DNA from: Haloferax marinum
Lineage (GTDB): Archaea > Halobacteriota > Halobacteria > Halobacteriales > Haloferacaceae
Assembly (NCBI RefSeq): GCF_009674625.1
Contig: NZ_WKJQ01000001.1
Span: 2,232,001-2,296,000, forward strand
DNA length: 64,000 bases
Reading direction: 5' to 3'
Shown: piece after piece, positions 35,237-42,525 of the stretch
Layout of the letters: each line of letters begins with the position of its first letter
Position numbering within the stretch: position 1 is the stretch's first letter
Notes under the pieces: generated by a model
Databases searched by the model: none
The model's input: the letters and a program-made list of their open reading frames with translations, nothing else
What the model was told of the DNA's origin: nothing
Translations under genes and position numbers: made by a program

Positions 35237-35833
35237 ATGCGTCAATTCATCGTCCTCGGCCACGACGTGCCGACGACACCCGACTTCTCGCTGGACGACA
35301 TCGCCGGCGGTGCCGGCCGTCTCGACGTCCTCTGCCGCTGTGTCAACTCTGCGTTCTTCCTCTCGCACGACATTCGCAAGGACGTGCGCGTCCACCTCGT
35401 CCTCGGAGACGAGTACACCGTCCGATTCGAAGGCTCCGAACTCCGGCGACTCAACCCAGACGAGCGCTCGACTGCCGCACTCGTTCGGAAGGCACTGGAG
35501 AAACGCGACGAGGCCATCGGCCACATGCCCGCCGAGTCGTCGCCGGGCGTCTCGATTCGCCGGATGGGATTCGAGGCGACGCTGGAGGAGGCGGCCCGCG
35601 ATTCGACTGTCGTGGAACTCCACGAAGATGGTGACCCCGTAGTCGACGTCGAACCCCCGGAGAACCCGCTGTTCGTCCTCTCGGACCACAACGACTTCAC
35701 CGACGAGGAAGCCGAGTTGCTGGCAGATGTTTCGGATGAACGAGTTCGTCTGGGTCCGGAAATCCTCCACGCCGACCACTCGATTACGGTGGCGCACAAC
35801 TACCTCGACACCAAGGGCTATTCGCAGTACTGA
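35237..35833 (+). CDS. trmY: tRNA (pseudouridine(54)-N1)-methyltransferase TrmY
   Basis: 198 residues from the ATG at 35237, the length of archaeal TrmY; the longer frame from 35141 is rejected. It begins [17 protein letters not shown] and contains [32 protein letters not shown] and [17 protein letters not shown], all typical of this SPOUT methyltransferase. It methylates pseudouridine 54, made by Pus10, using S-adenosylmethionine. GCTAAGG about 27 bp upstream would give a leaderless message. Confidence 0.93.
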   Translation: MRQFIVLGHDVPTTPDFSLDDIAGGAGRLDVLCRCVNSAFFLSHDIRKDVRVHLVLGDEYTVRFEGSELRRLNPDERSTAALVRKALEKRDEAIGHMPAESSPGVSIRRMGFEATLEEAARDSTVVELHEDGDPVVDVEPPENPLFVLSDHNDFTDEEAELLADVSDERVRLGPEILHADHSITVAHNYLDTKGYSQY

Positions 35834-35916
35834 GCGGCGGTGACCGTGTGTCATCGAGTCTGACGGTGGCCACTAATCACAACTGTTAAACGCAATCGTG
35901 GCTTGCCTCAAAATGC

Positions 35917-35989
35917 GGGCCGGTGGGGTAGCTTGGTATCCTTCGGCCTTCGGGTGGCCGTAACCTCAGTTCGAATCTGAGCCGGCCCA
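35917..35989 (+). tRNA. tRNA-Pro (anticodon CGG)
   Basis: 73 nt. The acceptor stem GGGCCGG pairs fully with CCGGCCC at 35982-35988, and the discriminator base is A. The anticodon stem CGGCC/GGCCG encloses the loop TTCGGGT, giving anticodon CGG with G37. The T arm CTCAG-TTCGAAT-CTGAG is perfect. No CCA is encoded. A TATA-like GTTAAAC lies about 30 bp upstream. The GC drop and accessory genes begin right after it, so it is the likely integration point of the element to the right. Confidence 0.95.
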
Positions 35990-36189
35990 TTTCTTGCTAC
36001 CCTCGTTTTGGTGCCGACAACAATCGCCATACAGCGACGGGTTTCGCACTGCTATCGCGCCCATGGTGGGGTTGATTCCATTTGCAGTGCAGTGGGTGGT
36101 CAAAGCAGTCATGCGATTTCCGTAGAGCCGACAACGGATGGTGAACGAACCGTAATAAAACCTTGCACCAGCCGACGTTCTCGTGCGCG

Positions 36190-36478
36190 CTGATGCATTC
36201 ACTATCAACAATCAGAGGGATCGTTCCCGAGGAAGATCGAACAGTTGCTTAGGTTTCCCGAACAGACGGTTTACGACTGGTTGGACGCGATCGCCGAGGG
36301 CGGCGAGGTTGTGCTCGGCGACCGGGGGGAGTCCGCCTGGGACTATATCCAAAAAGGTGCGAATCCTCTTTTTGAAGTACTTTTCGCCGGTAGTTCTAGC
36401 CGAACAGCGGTGGCGGTCGCGCGAGTGGTGTCGCGCGTGACGTCGCCAGCGACGTGCGACTGCGACCTGGAAGTGTGA
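36190..36478 (+). pseudogene. Fragment of a helix-turn-helix-like protein, possibly a transposase remnant
   Basis: The frame reads RKIEQLLRFPEQTVYDWLDA then IAEGGEVVLGDRG, an HTH-like segment, without a convincing start codon and with an abrupt, unrelated C-terminal stretch before the stop at 36476-36478. It lies about 250 bp after the tRNA, in mixed-composition DNA. It may be the broken end of an insertion element or recombinase. Identity uncertain. Confidence 0.4.
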
Positions 36479-36529
36479 GGAGTGAATGTGAGTCGAGATT
36501 CCTGCAGTGATGAAGTGAAGTGTGTCGGT

Positions 36530-36579
36530 TTCATTTCGATTGTGGGGTCTTCATTTCGACGACGGCCCCTTCATTTCGA
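36530..36579 (+). repeat. Three direct repeats TTCATTTCGA with exact 20-bp spacing
   Basis: Copies at 36530-36539, 36550-36559 and 36570-36579, spaced exactly 20 bp (about two helical turns). They lie about 140 bp upstream of the next gene. The phased spacing suggests cooperative binding of a protein, as in operators or iterons. An extra copy in reverse orientation is near 39508-39519. Confidence 0.75.
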
Positions 36580-36717
36580 AGATGGTGAATCAGTGGTGAA
36601 CCGAGGTGCGCGTATTGGTTCCGACCACAGCGAGGGTGATGCGCGATGAGTGACAAGGAAGCTCTGATTCCTCTCCCGTACCCGGAGCATTAACTGACAG
36701 AACAATAGACACTAAGT

Positions 36718-37584
36718 ATGGATTTCTCCCTTGAGGACGGCCTCTCAACCAAACAAACAGCAGTAATCATCGGCGGGGCGATACTCCTCGTTCTCAGCAT
36801 CATCGTAGCCACCGATCAGCAAATACTCAGCATACAGGGGGCAGGGTTACTGATGGATGGGGTCTTGACAATCGGCACGCTTGGGTATGTCTTCCTCACG
36901 TACAGTATGGTATCACAAATGCGGCGAGACATCGAAATTCGCGAACGACACCAATTCCGACCGAACATTATCGAACGGTTAGAATCAGCCTTGTTACCGC
37001 TGAGAAGAGACATACAACGAATTCGCAGGATTATCCGAGACGGGGAGCCCGGATGGAATGGCCCGAATGAGACTGTGATCGGTGAATCGGTTTATCGGTC
37101 ATATCACGAAGTAAAACCGGGATACGGTACTCAGTCTATTCCACGCTTCACCGCGCATATTGACGTGGACAATGGCTTGACTTACGATGTGTACCAGTCG
37201 GTAGAGAAGTATTCTGATACCTACCAAGAGGCAGTATATGAGATCCAACGGCTGATCTTGGAAGAATTAGATGATTTCGAGGGAGATTCTGATCAGGTGC
37301 AGGACTTCGCTGTGCTTGCGTTGAAGGTGGATGACGGCGTTCGTGGCCATTCACTTTGGGACGCTTGGAAGGATGAGATTGTTCCGTTACGGGATGAAAT
37401 CCCGGATTTGATGTCTGAACTCGACGAACTCAGGAACGACGTGAACACGGCGTGTCATAAGGCGTTCAGAGAGATTGATCCAGTTCTGAATGAGACGTTG
37501 AAGGAGTATAGTATTAGCGAGGATGAGTTAGGCCCGGATTCGCCTCCTGAGCGGGGCGATAGCCTTGCGCCGGCGTTACGTTAA
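36718..37584 (+). CDS. Hypothetical two-TM protein
   Basis: 288 residues. Two N-terminal membrane segments (AVIIGGAILLVLSIIVATD; LLMDGVLTIGTLGYVFLTYS) are followed by a basic stretch and a mostly helical cytoplasmic domain with several coiled-coil-like runs (for example PLRDEIPDLMSELDELRNDV). GCATTAAC about 30 bp upstream is a good TATA candidate. No family recognised. It is the first intact gene of the low-GC accessory region. Confidence 0.7.
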   Translation: MDFSLEDGLSTKQTAVIIGGAILLVLSIIVATDQQILSIQGAGLLMDGVLTIGTLGYVFLTYSMVSQMRRDIEIRERHQFRPNIIERLESALLPLRRDIQRIRRIIRDGEPGWNGPNETVIGESVYRSYHEVKPGYGTQSIPRFTAHIDVDNGLTYDVYQSVEKYSDTYQEAVYEIQRLILEELDDFEGDSDQVQDFAVLALKVDDGVRGHSLWDAWKDEIVPLRDEIPDLMSELDELRNDVNTACHKAFREIDPVLNETLKEYSISEDELGPDSPPERGDSLAPALR

Positions 37585-38043
37585 CGAGAAAGTTGATCTT
37601 TGGAGAGAACGCGACATGACTCATCTCCCAGCCTGATTTTTGAAACAGATTCCAAAACTGTGGGTGTGGTGGGAGTCTGTAGCACCCCGAGAGGATCCGT
37701 GAGCGCGAATATACGTATATGCGCGTACCCGTCTATCTGGACATTCGGTTAGTTGTGTATACTACTATACACAGTGCTCTCGGTCATCATTGATATCATG
37801 GTGCGCGTTTCCCAAACGATAATCACAGTATGTCGGTGCATTCTCTGAAAAATGATTTCTGACCACGTCCCAAACGTAACTCCGAGAGACACCGCGAATC
37901 CCAAATGAAAACTAGTCGTGTATGTGCATATTTGGCTACCCGGTAACACGAGTAGCCGGGTTCGCGTGTATTCGAATATGTGAATATCCGAACACTCGCC
38001 TCTGTTGAAACCCTCTGTCGTTGATAGACGAACTGACTGTATC
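37585..38043. other. Intergenic region with dispersed AT-rich repeat (copy A)
   Basis: 460 bp without a supported gene. It contains the repeat block CCCAAATGAAAACTA (about 37900), then GGCTACCCGG, GAGTAGCCGGG and TATTCGAATATGTGAATATC ending near 38005. A related but weaker block with ATACGTATATGCGCGTACCC lies near 37710. Matching blocks recur near 40.3, 41.1, 41.6 and 63.7 kb. Confidence 0.6.
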
Positions 38044-38751
38044 TCAAATCCAGATGCCGGCGCTGGTCAGTGGGTGAGTACTGTCGTTACGTTCCACATC
38101 CCAACCTGCATCTTCGAGTTCTTGTTCAATACCTTCCACATGGCCTTGGCCGCATAGAACCAGTATCTCCTCGTACCCCTTGTCCTCGGCAGTTTCCAAA
38201 ATGGACTCAGACATGATGTCGTCCCGAATGCCTTCACCGCCCACTGCAAGGATGACCACTCCTGCAGAGAAGCCAAGTGGAGTGAGACATGCGATGATGA
38301 CTGAGCTTAACCCAACGGGAATCATGCCAAAAACGGGGGATCCGATGAATGGGTTGAGTAATGCGTAGGCGACCGCCGCAACCGCGAGGTAGTACAGACG
38401 CCGGCGAGTCTCACCCTGGGCGAGGTACCATACCTCGTGTAACTCAGCGTCGATTTCATCTTCGATGACGAGGTCTCTCCTCTCTGCCTCTTCCCGTGCA
38501 TCCCACCCACAACCAGGGATGAGTCCGTAGACCCAATCACTCGTCAGATAGATGAGTTCGAGCGTGAGGTACCCGAGGAGAAACAGGACGTATCCGTGCG
38601 TGTACGAGTCCAATTGGATAGTCGCGCTTCGACCTTCAACGAAGAGTGCATCTGCTGTTGACGTATCTCTTTCAAGGAGGTTCTTGGCGTCCCGTGGGGA
38701 AGCGTGGAATTCGCCCTGTACAACTGCCTCAAGTGTCACAGTAGAGAACAT
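38044..38751 (-). CDS. TraB/GumN-like membrane protein
   Basis: 235 residues. The N-terminal domain begins with a strand and HASPRDAKNLLERD, includes ADALFVEGR, and the C-terminal part has ILVLCGQGHVEGIEQELEDA, resembling the TraB/Tiki pattern in which a glycine-rich G.GH motif follows a beta strand. Two or three membrane segments lie in the middle (GYVLFLLGYLTLELIYL; VFGMIPVGLSSVIIACLTPL). Related haloarchaeal TraB proteins have unknown roles. Assignment is from pattern memory only. Confidence 0.55.
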   Translation of the reverse strand: MFSTVTLEAVVQGEFHASPRDAKNLLERDTSTADALFVEGRSATIQLDSYTHGYVLFLLGYLTLELIYLTSDWVYGLIPGCGWDAREEAERRDLVIEDEIDAELHEVWYLAQGETRRRLYYLAVAAVAYALLNPFIGSPVFGMIPVGLSSVIIACLTPLGFSAGVVILAVGGEGIRDDIMSESILETAEDKGYEEILVLCGQGHVEGIEQELEDAGWDVERNDSTHPLTSAGIWI

Positions 38752-38841
38752 TCAACACCGTGTAATAGATTTTTCGAGCGAGTTTGTTTCGAATTAAATC
38801 GGTCTTGAGATTTATTATGCTGAAGTGCAAATGGTTTGAAA

Positions 38842-39414
38842 ATGGTCAGGTATCTACGCGATGATCCCAATTCAGTTTACGCAATTGATGATGTCAAAAA
38901 CCCAGGGACTGTTGGCACACCATTTGATTCTGGGACATCTACTTCTTATGAAGAATTCATATCGGAGGTTCCTGGCTTCCAGGGAGCAGCAGACGCGTAT
39001 GTCTATGCAATTGAATTACTCAGAAACTCTGACGATTCAATTTGGTATTACGTAGGACAGAGTCATGCAGACAACGGCGAAAACGGACTTAAAAATCGGA
39101 TACGGAGCCATACATCAGGATTCAACGAGGCACGTACAATTGTGAGGCACGATGATGAAATCCTATTAGGGCGAACCAAGACCTCTGCATACCGACCGCC
39201 CTCAGATTCTGACTCACACCGGGTTATCGGTGTAGAGCGAGTAGAGTCACTCTTCCTCGAGAATATTGAGGTAGAGGCACCCAATGAGTATTGGGAAGAA
39301 AATATGGATTATCCGAGCTCACATTTCACTTGTGTTGTAGACGAGATGGAGAGGAGAGTTGCATTTGAGGTCGCAATTGAAAATAACACTACTAATGTGT
39401 TGGGTGGAAAATAA
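38842..39414 (+). CDS. GIY-YIG-like nuclease-domain protein
   Basis: 190 residues from the ATG at 38842; TTTATTA at 38814-38820 gives a leaderless transcript and excludes the TTG at 38836. AYVYAIELL (residues 52-60) and IWYYVGQS (67-74) form the GIY-YIG strand pair, followed by GLKNRIRSH with a basic residue at 86 and a later Glu-rich helix VERVESLFLEN. That spacing fits the family catalytic Tyr, Arg and Glu. It could be a homing-type or defence nuclease or a single-domain GIY-YIG protein of unknown target. AT-rich codon use marks it as acquired. Confidence 0.6.
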   Translation: MVRYLRDDPNSVYAIDDVKNPGTVGTPFDSGTSTSYEEFISEVPGFQGAADAYVYAIELLRNSDDSIWYYVGQSHADNGENGLKNRIRSHTSGFNEARTIVRHDDEILLGRTKTSAYRPPSDSDSHRVIGVERVESLFLENIEVEAPNEYWEENMDYPSSHFTCVVDEMERRVAFEVAIENNTTNVLGGK

Positions 39415-39671
39415 TGTCCAAGCGGCTTTCGTAGCGTTTTAGGTTTGGTATCTGCGGTGCAGAGTCCCCTCTATTTTAGACCTTGAAGAGATCTGAGAGA
39501 CACCACATTCGAAATGAATCACGCTTGGCATTCATGGTTTCACTTGGTCGAATTCGATTGAATTGAGGTTACTGGACACCGCTAAAATCTTCAGAGCGAT
39601 ACAGGAATATCGTGTCGATTGCAGAGTGTGTACGAACCAGTTCGCAACAAAAACCATGAGTGGCTATGACG
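39415..39671. other. Intergenic, no supported gene
   Basis: 257 bp. It holds a reverse copy of the TTCATTTCGA motif seen upstream (near 39510). No frame with a start and family likeness. Confidence 0.4.
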
Positions 39672-40256
39672 CTATTTCAGGTTCTCAAGGATCTGAAGGA
39701 ACCGGAATGCAGGGGCACCATGGTTACTGATATCACCATCTGCCTCTTCTCGAAGTTCCTGAATCCGTGCGGTGTAGTCTTGGTTGATGATGAGTTCGAG
39801 TTCCTCACCAGTTTCGTCTTCGAACCTTTCTGTGAGTGCTTCAAGACCTCGGATGATGTCGCTGCCATTCTGCCAGCCTGAGACGACAGGTGCCCAGAAC
39901 TGGTATGAGTGTTTGTCGGCGTTCCCGAAGGTGTCATTCACGTATCGGTAGTCCTCGCGGAACTTCTGCTCAAGTTTTTGCAGTGAGTACTGGTAGGCCT
40001 TGGTGTTGGTGTACTCTGTCCACCAGCCATCATCTGGTGACCCCGAATATAGATCTCCACTCATGTGGGTCACCACTTCACAGACGTACACGTTTTGCTC
40101 ACCGGTGTCTCGATCGTTGTCGATGGCAATCACGTCGGCCTCCATCTGGTTTCCAGCCTCCTCTGACCGGTTGTTGTAGCTGACCACCTCGCATCCGTTC
40201 AATCGCTTGTGATACGCGCCAACCAGTAGTTCGCCCCAACTCGCATTGATAGACAT
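39672..40256 (-). CDS. PD-(D/E)XK-like nuclease-fold protein
   Basis: 194 residues. The N-terminal half reads SWGELLVGAYHKRLNGCEVV, then EADVIAIDNDRDTG and VYVCEVVTHMSG. The Glu, Asp and ExxT order and spacing match the core of PD-(D/E)XK nucleases, but the usual Lys after the second acidic residue is replaced (EVVTH), so activity is uncertain. TTCTTATCAA about 27 bp upstream suggests a leaderless message. It could be a defence or DNA-repair nuclease, or an inactive binding protein. Confidence 0.6.
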   Translation of the reverse strand: MSINASWGELLVGAYHKRLNGCEVVSYNNRSEEAGNQMEADVIAIDNDRDTGEQNVYVCEVVTHMSGDLYSGSPDDGWWTEYTNTKAYQYSLQKLEQKFREDYRYVNDTFGNADKHSYQFWAPVVSGWQNGSDIIRGLEALTERFEDETGEELELIINQDYTARIQELREEADGDISNHGAPAFRFLQILENLK

Positions 40257-40601
40257 AACGTCACAATGATTTTACTTTGATAAGAACCCTTGGGGGTATT
40301 CTGTCGATGAGTTTCTGAAGGTACGGGTACGTGTGTAGCTGGGTATTCAGATATTCACACACCCGGTTATCTCGCTATCCGAGTAATCGAGAACGTGTGT
40401 GTTTGTCTATTCGAATACCGATATATACGGATCTCCGTGTGCAGTCTGTTGTAGCGGTCATGAGTAGGTGTTCACCCTCCAGTTGGCCGTTGAAGTGGGT
40501 CTGAAGGCACTGAGAGACGTCTCACCAGACACAAAGGTCGGAGGACTGCAAATCGCGAGCGAGAAAACGGAGTTGAACCACCTTTCGCCGAACTCAGCGA
40601 C
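40257..40601. other. Intergenic region with dispersed repeat (copy B)
   Basis: 345 bp. Repeat copy B spans about 40321-40447: GTAGCTGGGTATTCAGATATT, then CCGGTTATCTCGCTATCCGA and TATTCGAATACCGATATATA. The rest has no supported gene. Confidence 0.6.
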
Positions 40602-40860
40602 TCACGACCTGAACACGCCAGTCCTACCAATCTCTACAGCCTCCGCGGAGGCTTCTCGTTCATGCTCAATCTCTTCTAACTCGTAACCAAGTAGCCTCTC
40701 AGCATCTTCTTCGGAGATCTCTCCCAGCACATATGGCCGATGCAGTGCAATCTTTTCCTCGTCGCTCAGTTCTCGACCAGGACGTAACTCGGCGTGCTCA
40801 AGCTCTTCTCCTCGGTTAAAACCCCGTATCGAGGCGAACCCTCCTCAAAATCATCTATAC
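40602..40860 (-). pseudogene. Frameshifted remnant of a small acidic protein
   Basis: On the minus strand one frame reads DDFEEGSPRYGVLTEEK then VLVEN and stops. The overlapping frame carries on with RELSDEEKIALHRPYVLGEI, SEEDAERLLGYELEEIEHER and ends GVFRS at the TGA at 40602-40604. Joined by one frameshift this is a coherent acidic protein C-terminus with no start codon of its own. The ISEEDAERLLGYELEEIE part resembles haloarchaeal antitoxin-like proteins. It indicates decay of a former toxin-antitoxin or regulator gene. Confidence 0.5.
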
Positions 40861-41228
40861 CTCGTCTACAGTTGGAACCCGCAAGAACTCTATCGAGCCC
40901 CGACTCACGTGAAAACTCGCCGGTTCAGCCTGCTCTTCTCGACACAAACACCGCGTCTCCCAAACGAAAAATCGCTAGGTTGCGGTGGAATTGTTTAGGA
41001 AGGGCGTGTCGACCGGACACCAAACGATACACACAGACAACAGCCCGAGTTCCAAATGAAAACTATGCTTCTATCTGGGTAGCCGGACATCTGCGTACCC
41101 GACTAGGTTGTTATGCGCGCTACCAGGTATGTGTGCAACTCTCTATACGAATATGCGAATATACAGATATCCGTGTGTCGGCATCAAAACCCCGGAATGT
41201 TAACCGTGCAGGTGTGTACTATCCAATA
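40861..41228. other. Intergenic region with dispersed repeat (copy C)
   Basis: 368 bp. Copy C spans about 41052-41182: CCAAATGAAAACTA, TATCTGGGTAGCCGGACATC, GCGTACCCGACTAGG, TATACGAATATGCGAATATA and ATATCCGTGTG. No supported gene. Confidence 0.6.
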
Positions 41229-41336
41229 ATGATCTGCTATCGGCCAGACACAGACCGATATGGAGGATTCAGCAAGTCGAAGGAGTTGGAGAACGCGGAG
41301 TTGCCACCTGAGCGACCTCGAAGGGATAGAGGGTGA
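41229..41336 (+). CDS. Possible 35-residue small protein
   Basis: Open frame of 35 codons from the ATG at 41229, containing KSKELENAELPPERPRRDRG. It ends 8 bp before the start of the next small acidic ORF, so the two could be co-transcribed. Very short, no family, low confidence. Confidence 0.3.
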   Translation: MICYRPDTDRYGGFSKSKELENAELPPERPRRDRG

Positions 41337-41344
41337 CAACAACG

Positions 41345-41488
41345 ATGACTGACCCCCGTGATGACGGAAAGGAACCGTATCCTGATGATGTCGAGGAGGG
41401 CTGGCCCGACGACGATGAGGAACTCCCAGTATACACTGGCGTAGCGAACGAGGATTGGAAGTGTTCGTATCCCAAAGATACGGATTAA
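41345..41488 (+). CDS. 47-residue acidic small protein
   Basis: Open frame from the ATG at 41345 to the TAA at 41486-41488. Highly acidic (PDDVEEGWPDDDEELPVYTG), ending with a single Cys (WKCSYPKDTD). Composition is typical of real small haloarchaeal proteins. It is flanked on both sides by copies of the intergenic repeat. Function unknown. Confidence 0.5.
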   Translation: MTDPRDDGKEPYPDDVEEGWPDDDEELPVYTGVANEDWKCSYPKDTD

Positions 41489-41794
41489 TCGGTGCTGTAT
41501 TGCCCATTTGTAACTGGCAGTCTGGCTCACACATTCCCAAATAAAAACTGTGTGTATCTGGGTATTCGGATATCAGCGTGCTTGGTTAGCTTGCTATACG
41601 AGTAGTTGAGTCTGGGGGTAACTGTATATGCGAATATTTGTCTATCCGTGCATTCTCACCTCCTGAAACCCTGAATAACGACTGCACTCAACGAGAGGCA
41701 ATGAGCCGCTGGACAAACTCACACAGTCGATGTTTGGGAACTGTACTTTCGAAGGTAATCCAGTGCGGTGGTTAGGGGCGATTGACTACAGAGA
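41489..41794. other. Intergenic region with dispersed repeat (copy D)
   Basis: About 305 bp. Copy D spans about 41533-41653: TTCCCAAATAAAAACT, GTATCTGGGTATTCGGATAT, GGTTAGCTTGCTATACGAGT, TATATGCGAATATTTG and TATCCGTGC. No supported gene. Confidence 0.6.
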
Positions 41795-41962
41795 TTAGCG
41801 CCGTAGACCCAAACTGACGGCGAAAATCAGAGATACCACGATTAACACGGCACCCACAGCAGGGGACGGATTCACGAGTCCAAGTAACCCGAGCGTTCCG
41901 AGAACCACCATCCCAATAGCGATTGTAATCAACAGGATATCCTGGTTCTCAATCACGCGCAT
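41795..41962 (-). CDS. Small two-TM protein (55 residues)
   Basis: Open frame from the ATG at 41962 to the TAA at 41795-41797. Two hydrophobic segments (LLITIAIGMVVLGTLGLLGL and VGAVLIVVSLIFAVSLGL) with a Pro-containing turn and a basic end (LRR). It follows the HicB-like gene by 8 bp on the same strand, where a HicA toxin might be expected, but it has no HicA likeness. Confidence 0.6.
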   Translation of the reverse strand: MRVIENQDILLITIAIGMVVLGTLGLLGLVNPSPAVGAVLIVVSLIFAVSLGLRR

Positions 41963-41970
41963 GTAGTCCC

Positions 41971-42228
41971 CTAAGGCATCCCGTCAGGCGTGTCGATTCC
42001 CTCTGTGACGTCTTCTTTGTCGATACCAAACCGCTCCAGCATCTCGGTCTGGTAGTTGTCGTCTCCCGGTGCGTGGGGTTGTTCGTGGAGCTTTGCTGCC
42101 TCTCGCGCCATTTTGACGGCCTCGGTGGGTGTATCTCCTTGACTGGCAACACCTGTATCAACGTGGACGGCGACCCAGACGTTCCCATCTTGGGTAAGCT
42201 CGTATTCTGGAGGTGTTTGGGAGATCAT
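41971..42228 (-). CDS. HicB-family antitoxin-like protein
   Basis: 85 residues from the ATG at 42228. YELTQDGNVWVAVHVDTGVA followed by SQGDTPTEAVKMAREAAKLH is the HicB partial RNase-H-like fold. The last 30 residues (LERFGIDKEDVTEGIDTPDG) are a short acidic tail rather than a clear DNA-binding domain. No HicA double-stranded-RNA-binding-like toxin is recognisable on either side, so it appears to be an orphan or to work with the 55-residue membrane protein downstream. Confidence 0.75.
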   Translation of the reverse strand: MISQTPPEYELTQDGNVWVAVHVDTGVASQGDTPTEAVKMAREAAKLHEQPHAPGDDNYQTEMLERFGIDKEDVTEGIDTPDGMP

Positions 42229-42525
42229 TGTTTGCGTATCTATTCTGCCCACTGCGATATGAAATCACGTCTGAGGCCAATCCGTGTCGGAGAAGCCTGT
42301 TTTGCTAACCAACTCTCATTTACACTTTCGGTCTGGCTCACTCAGTTATAATGTCATCAAGACACGATACTAGTGTATCGCCCTGAGTAGTGTAGGCCAA
42401 TTCATATCCCAATGCTGAACACACACGTGGCCTCCGTAGTAGAGGGAAAGGTACATTAAACAACCCGTCAGAAATTAACGAACAGTAATCACCCACAATC
42501 CTTGGATTTGCCAGCAAGGTGAATA
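42229..42525. other. Intergenic region upstream of the three-gene operon
   Basis: 297 bp, no supported gene. TATA candidates for the operon at 42526 are CATTAAAC near 42455 and AAATTAAC near 42471; the second would give a leader of about 25 nt. Confidence 0.4.

Noticed and set aside
40794-41336. 180-codon plus-strand frame across repeat copy C
   Set aside because: Runs through intergenic repeat sequence with Arg/Pro/Thr-rich content; only its last 35 codons from an internal ATG look possible.
37900-41653. Intergenic repeats as a CRISPR array
   Set aside because: Copies are long, diverged, far apart and separated by genes; there are no regular short repeats with unique spacers, and no cas genes.
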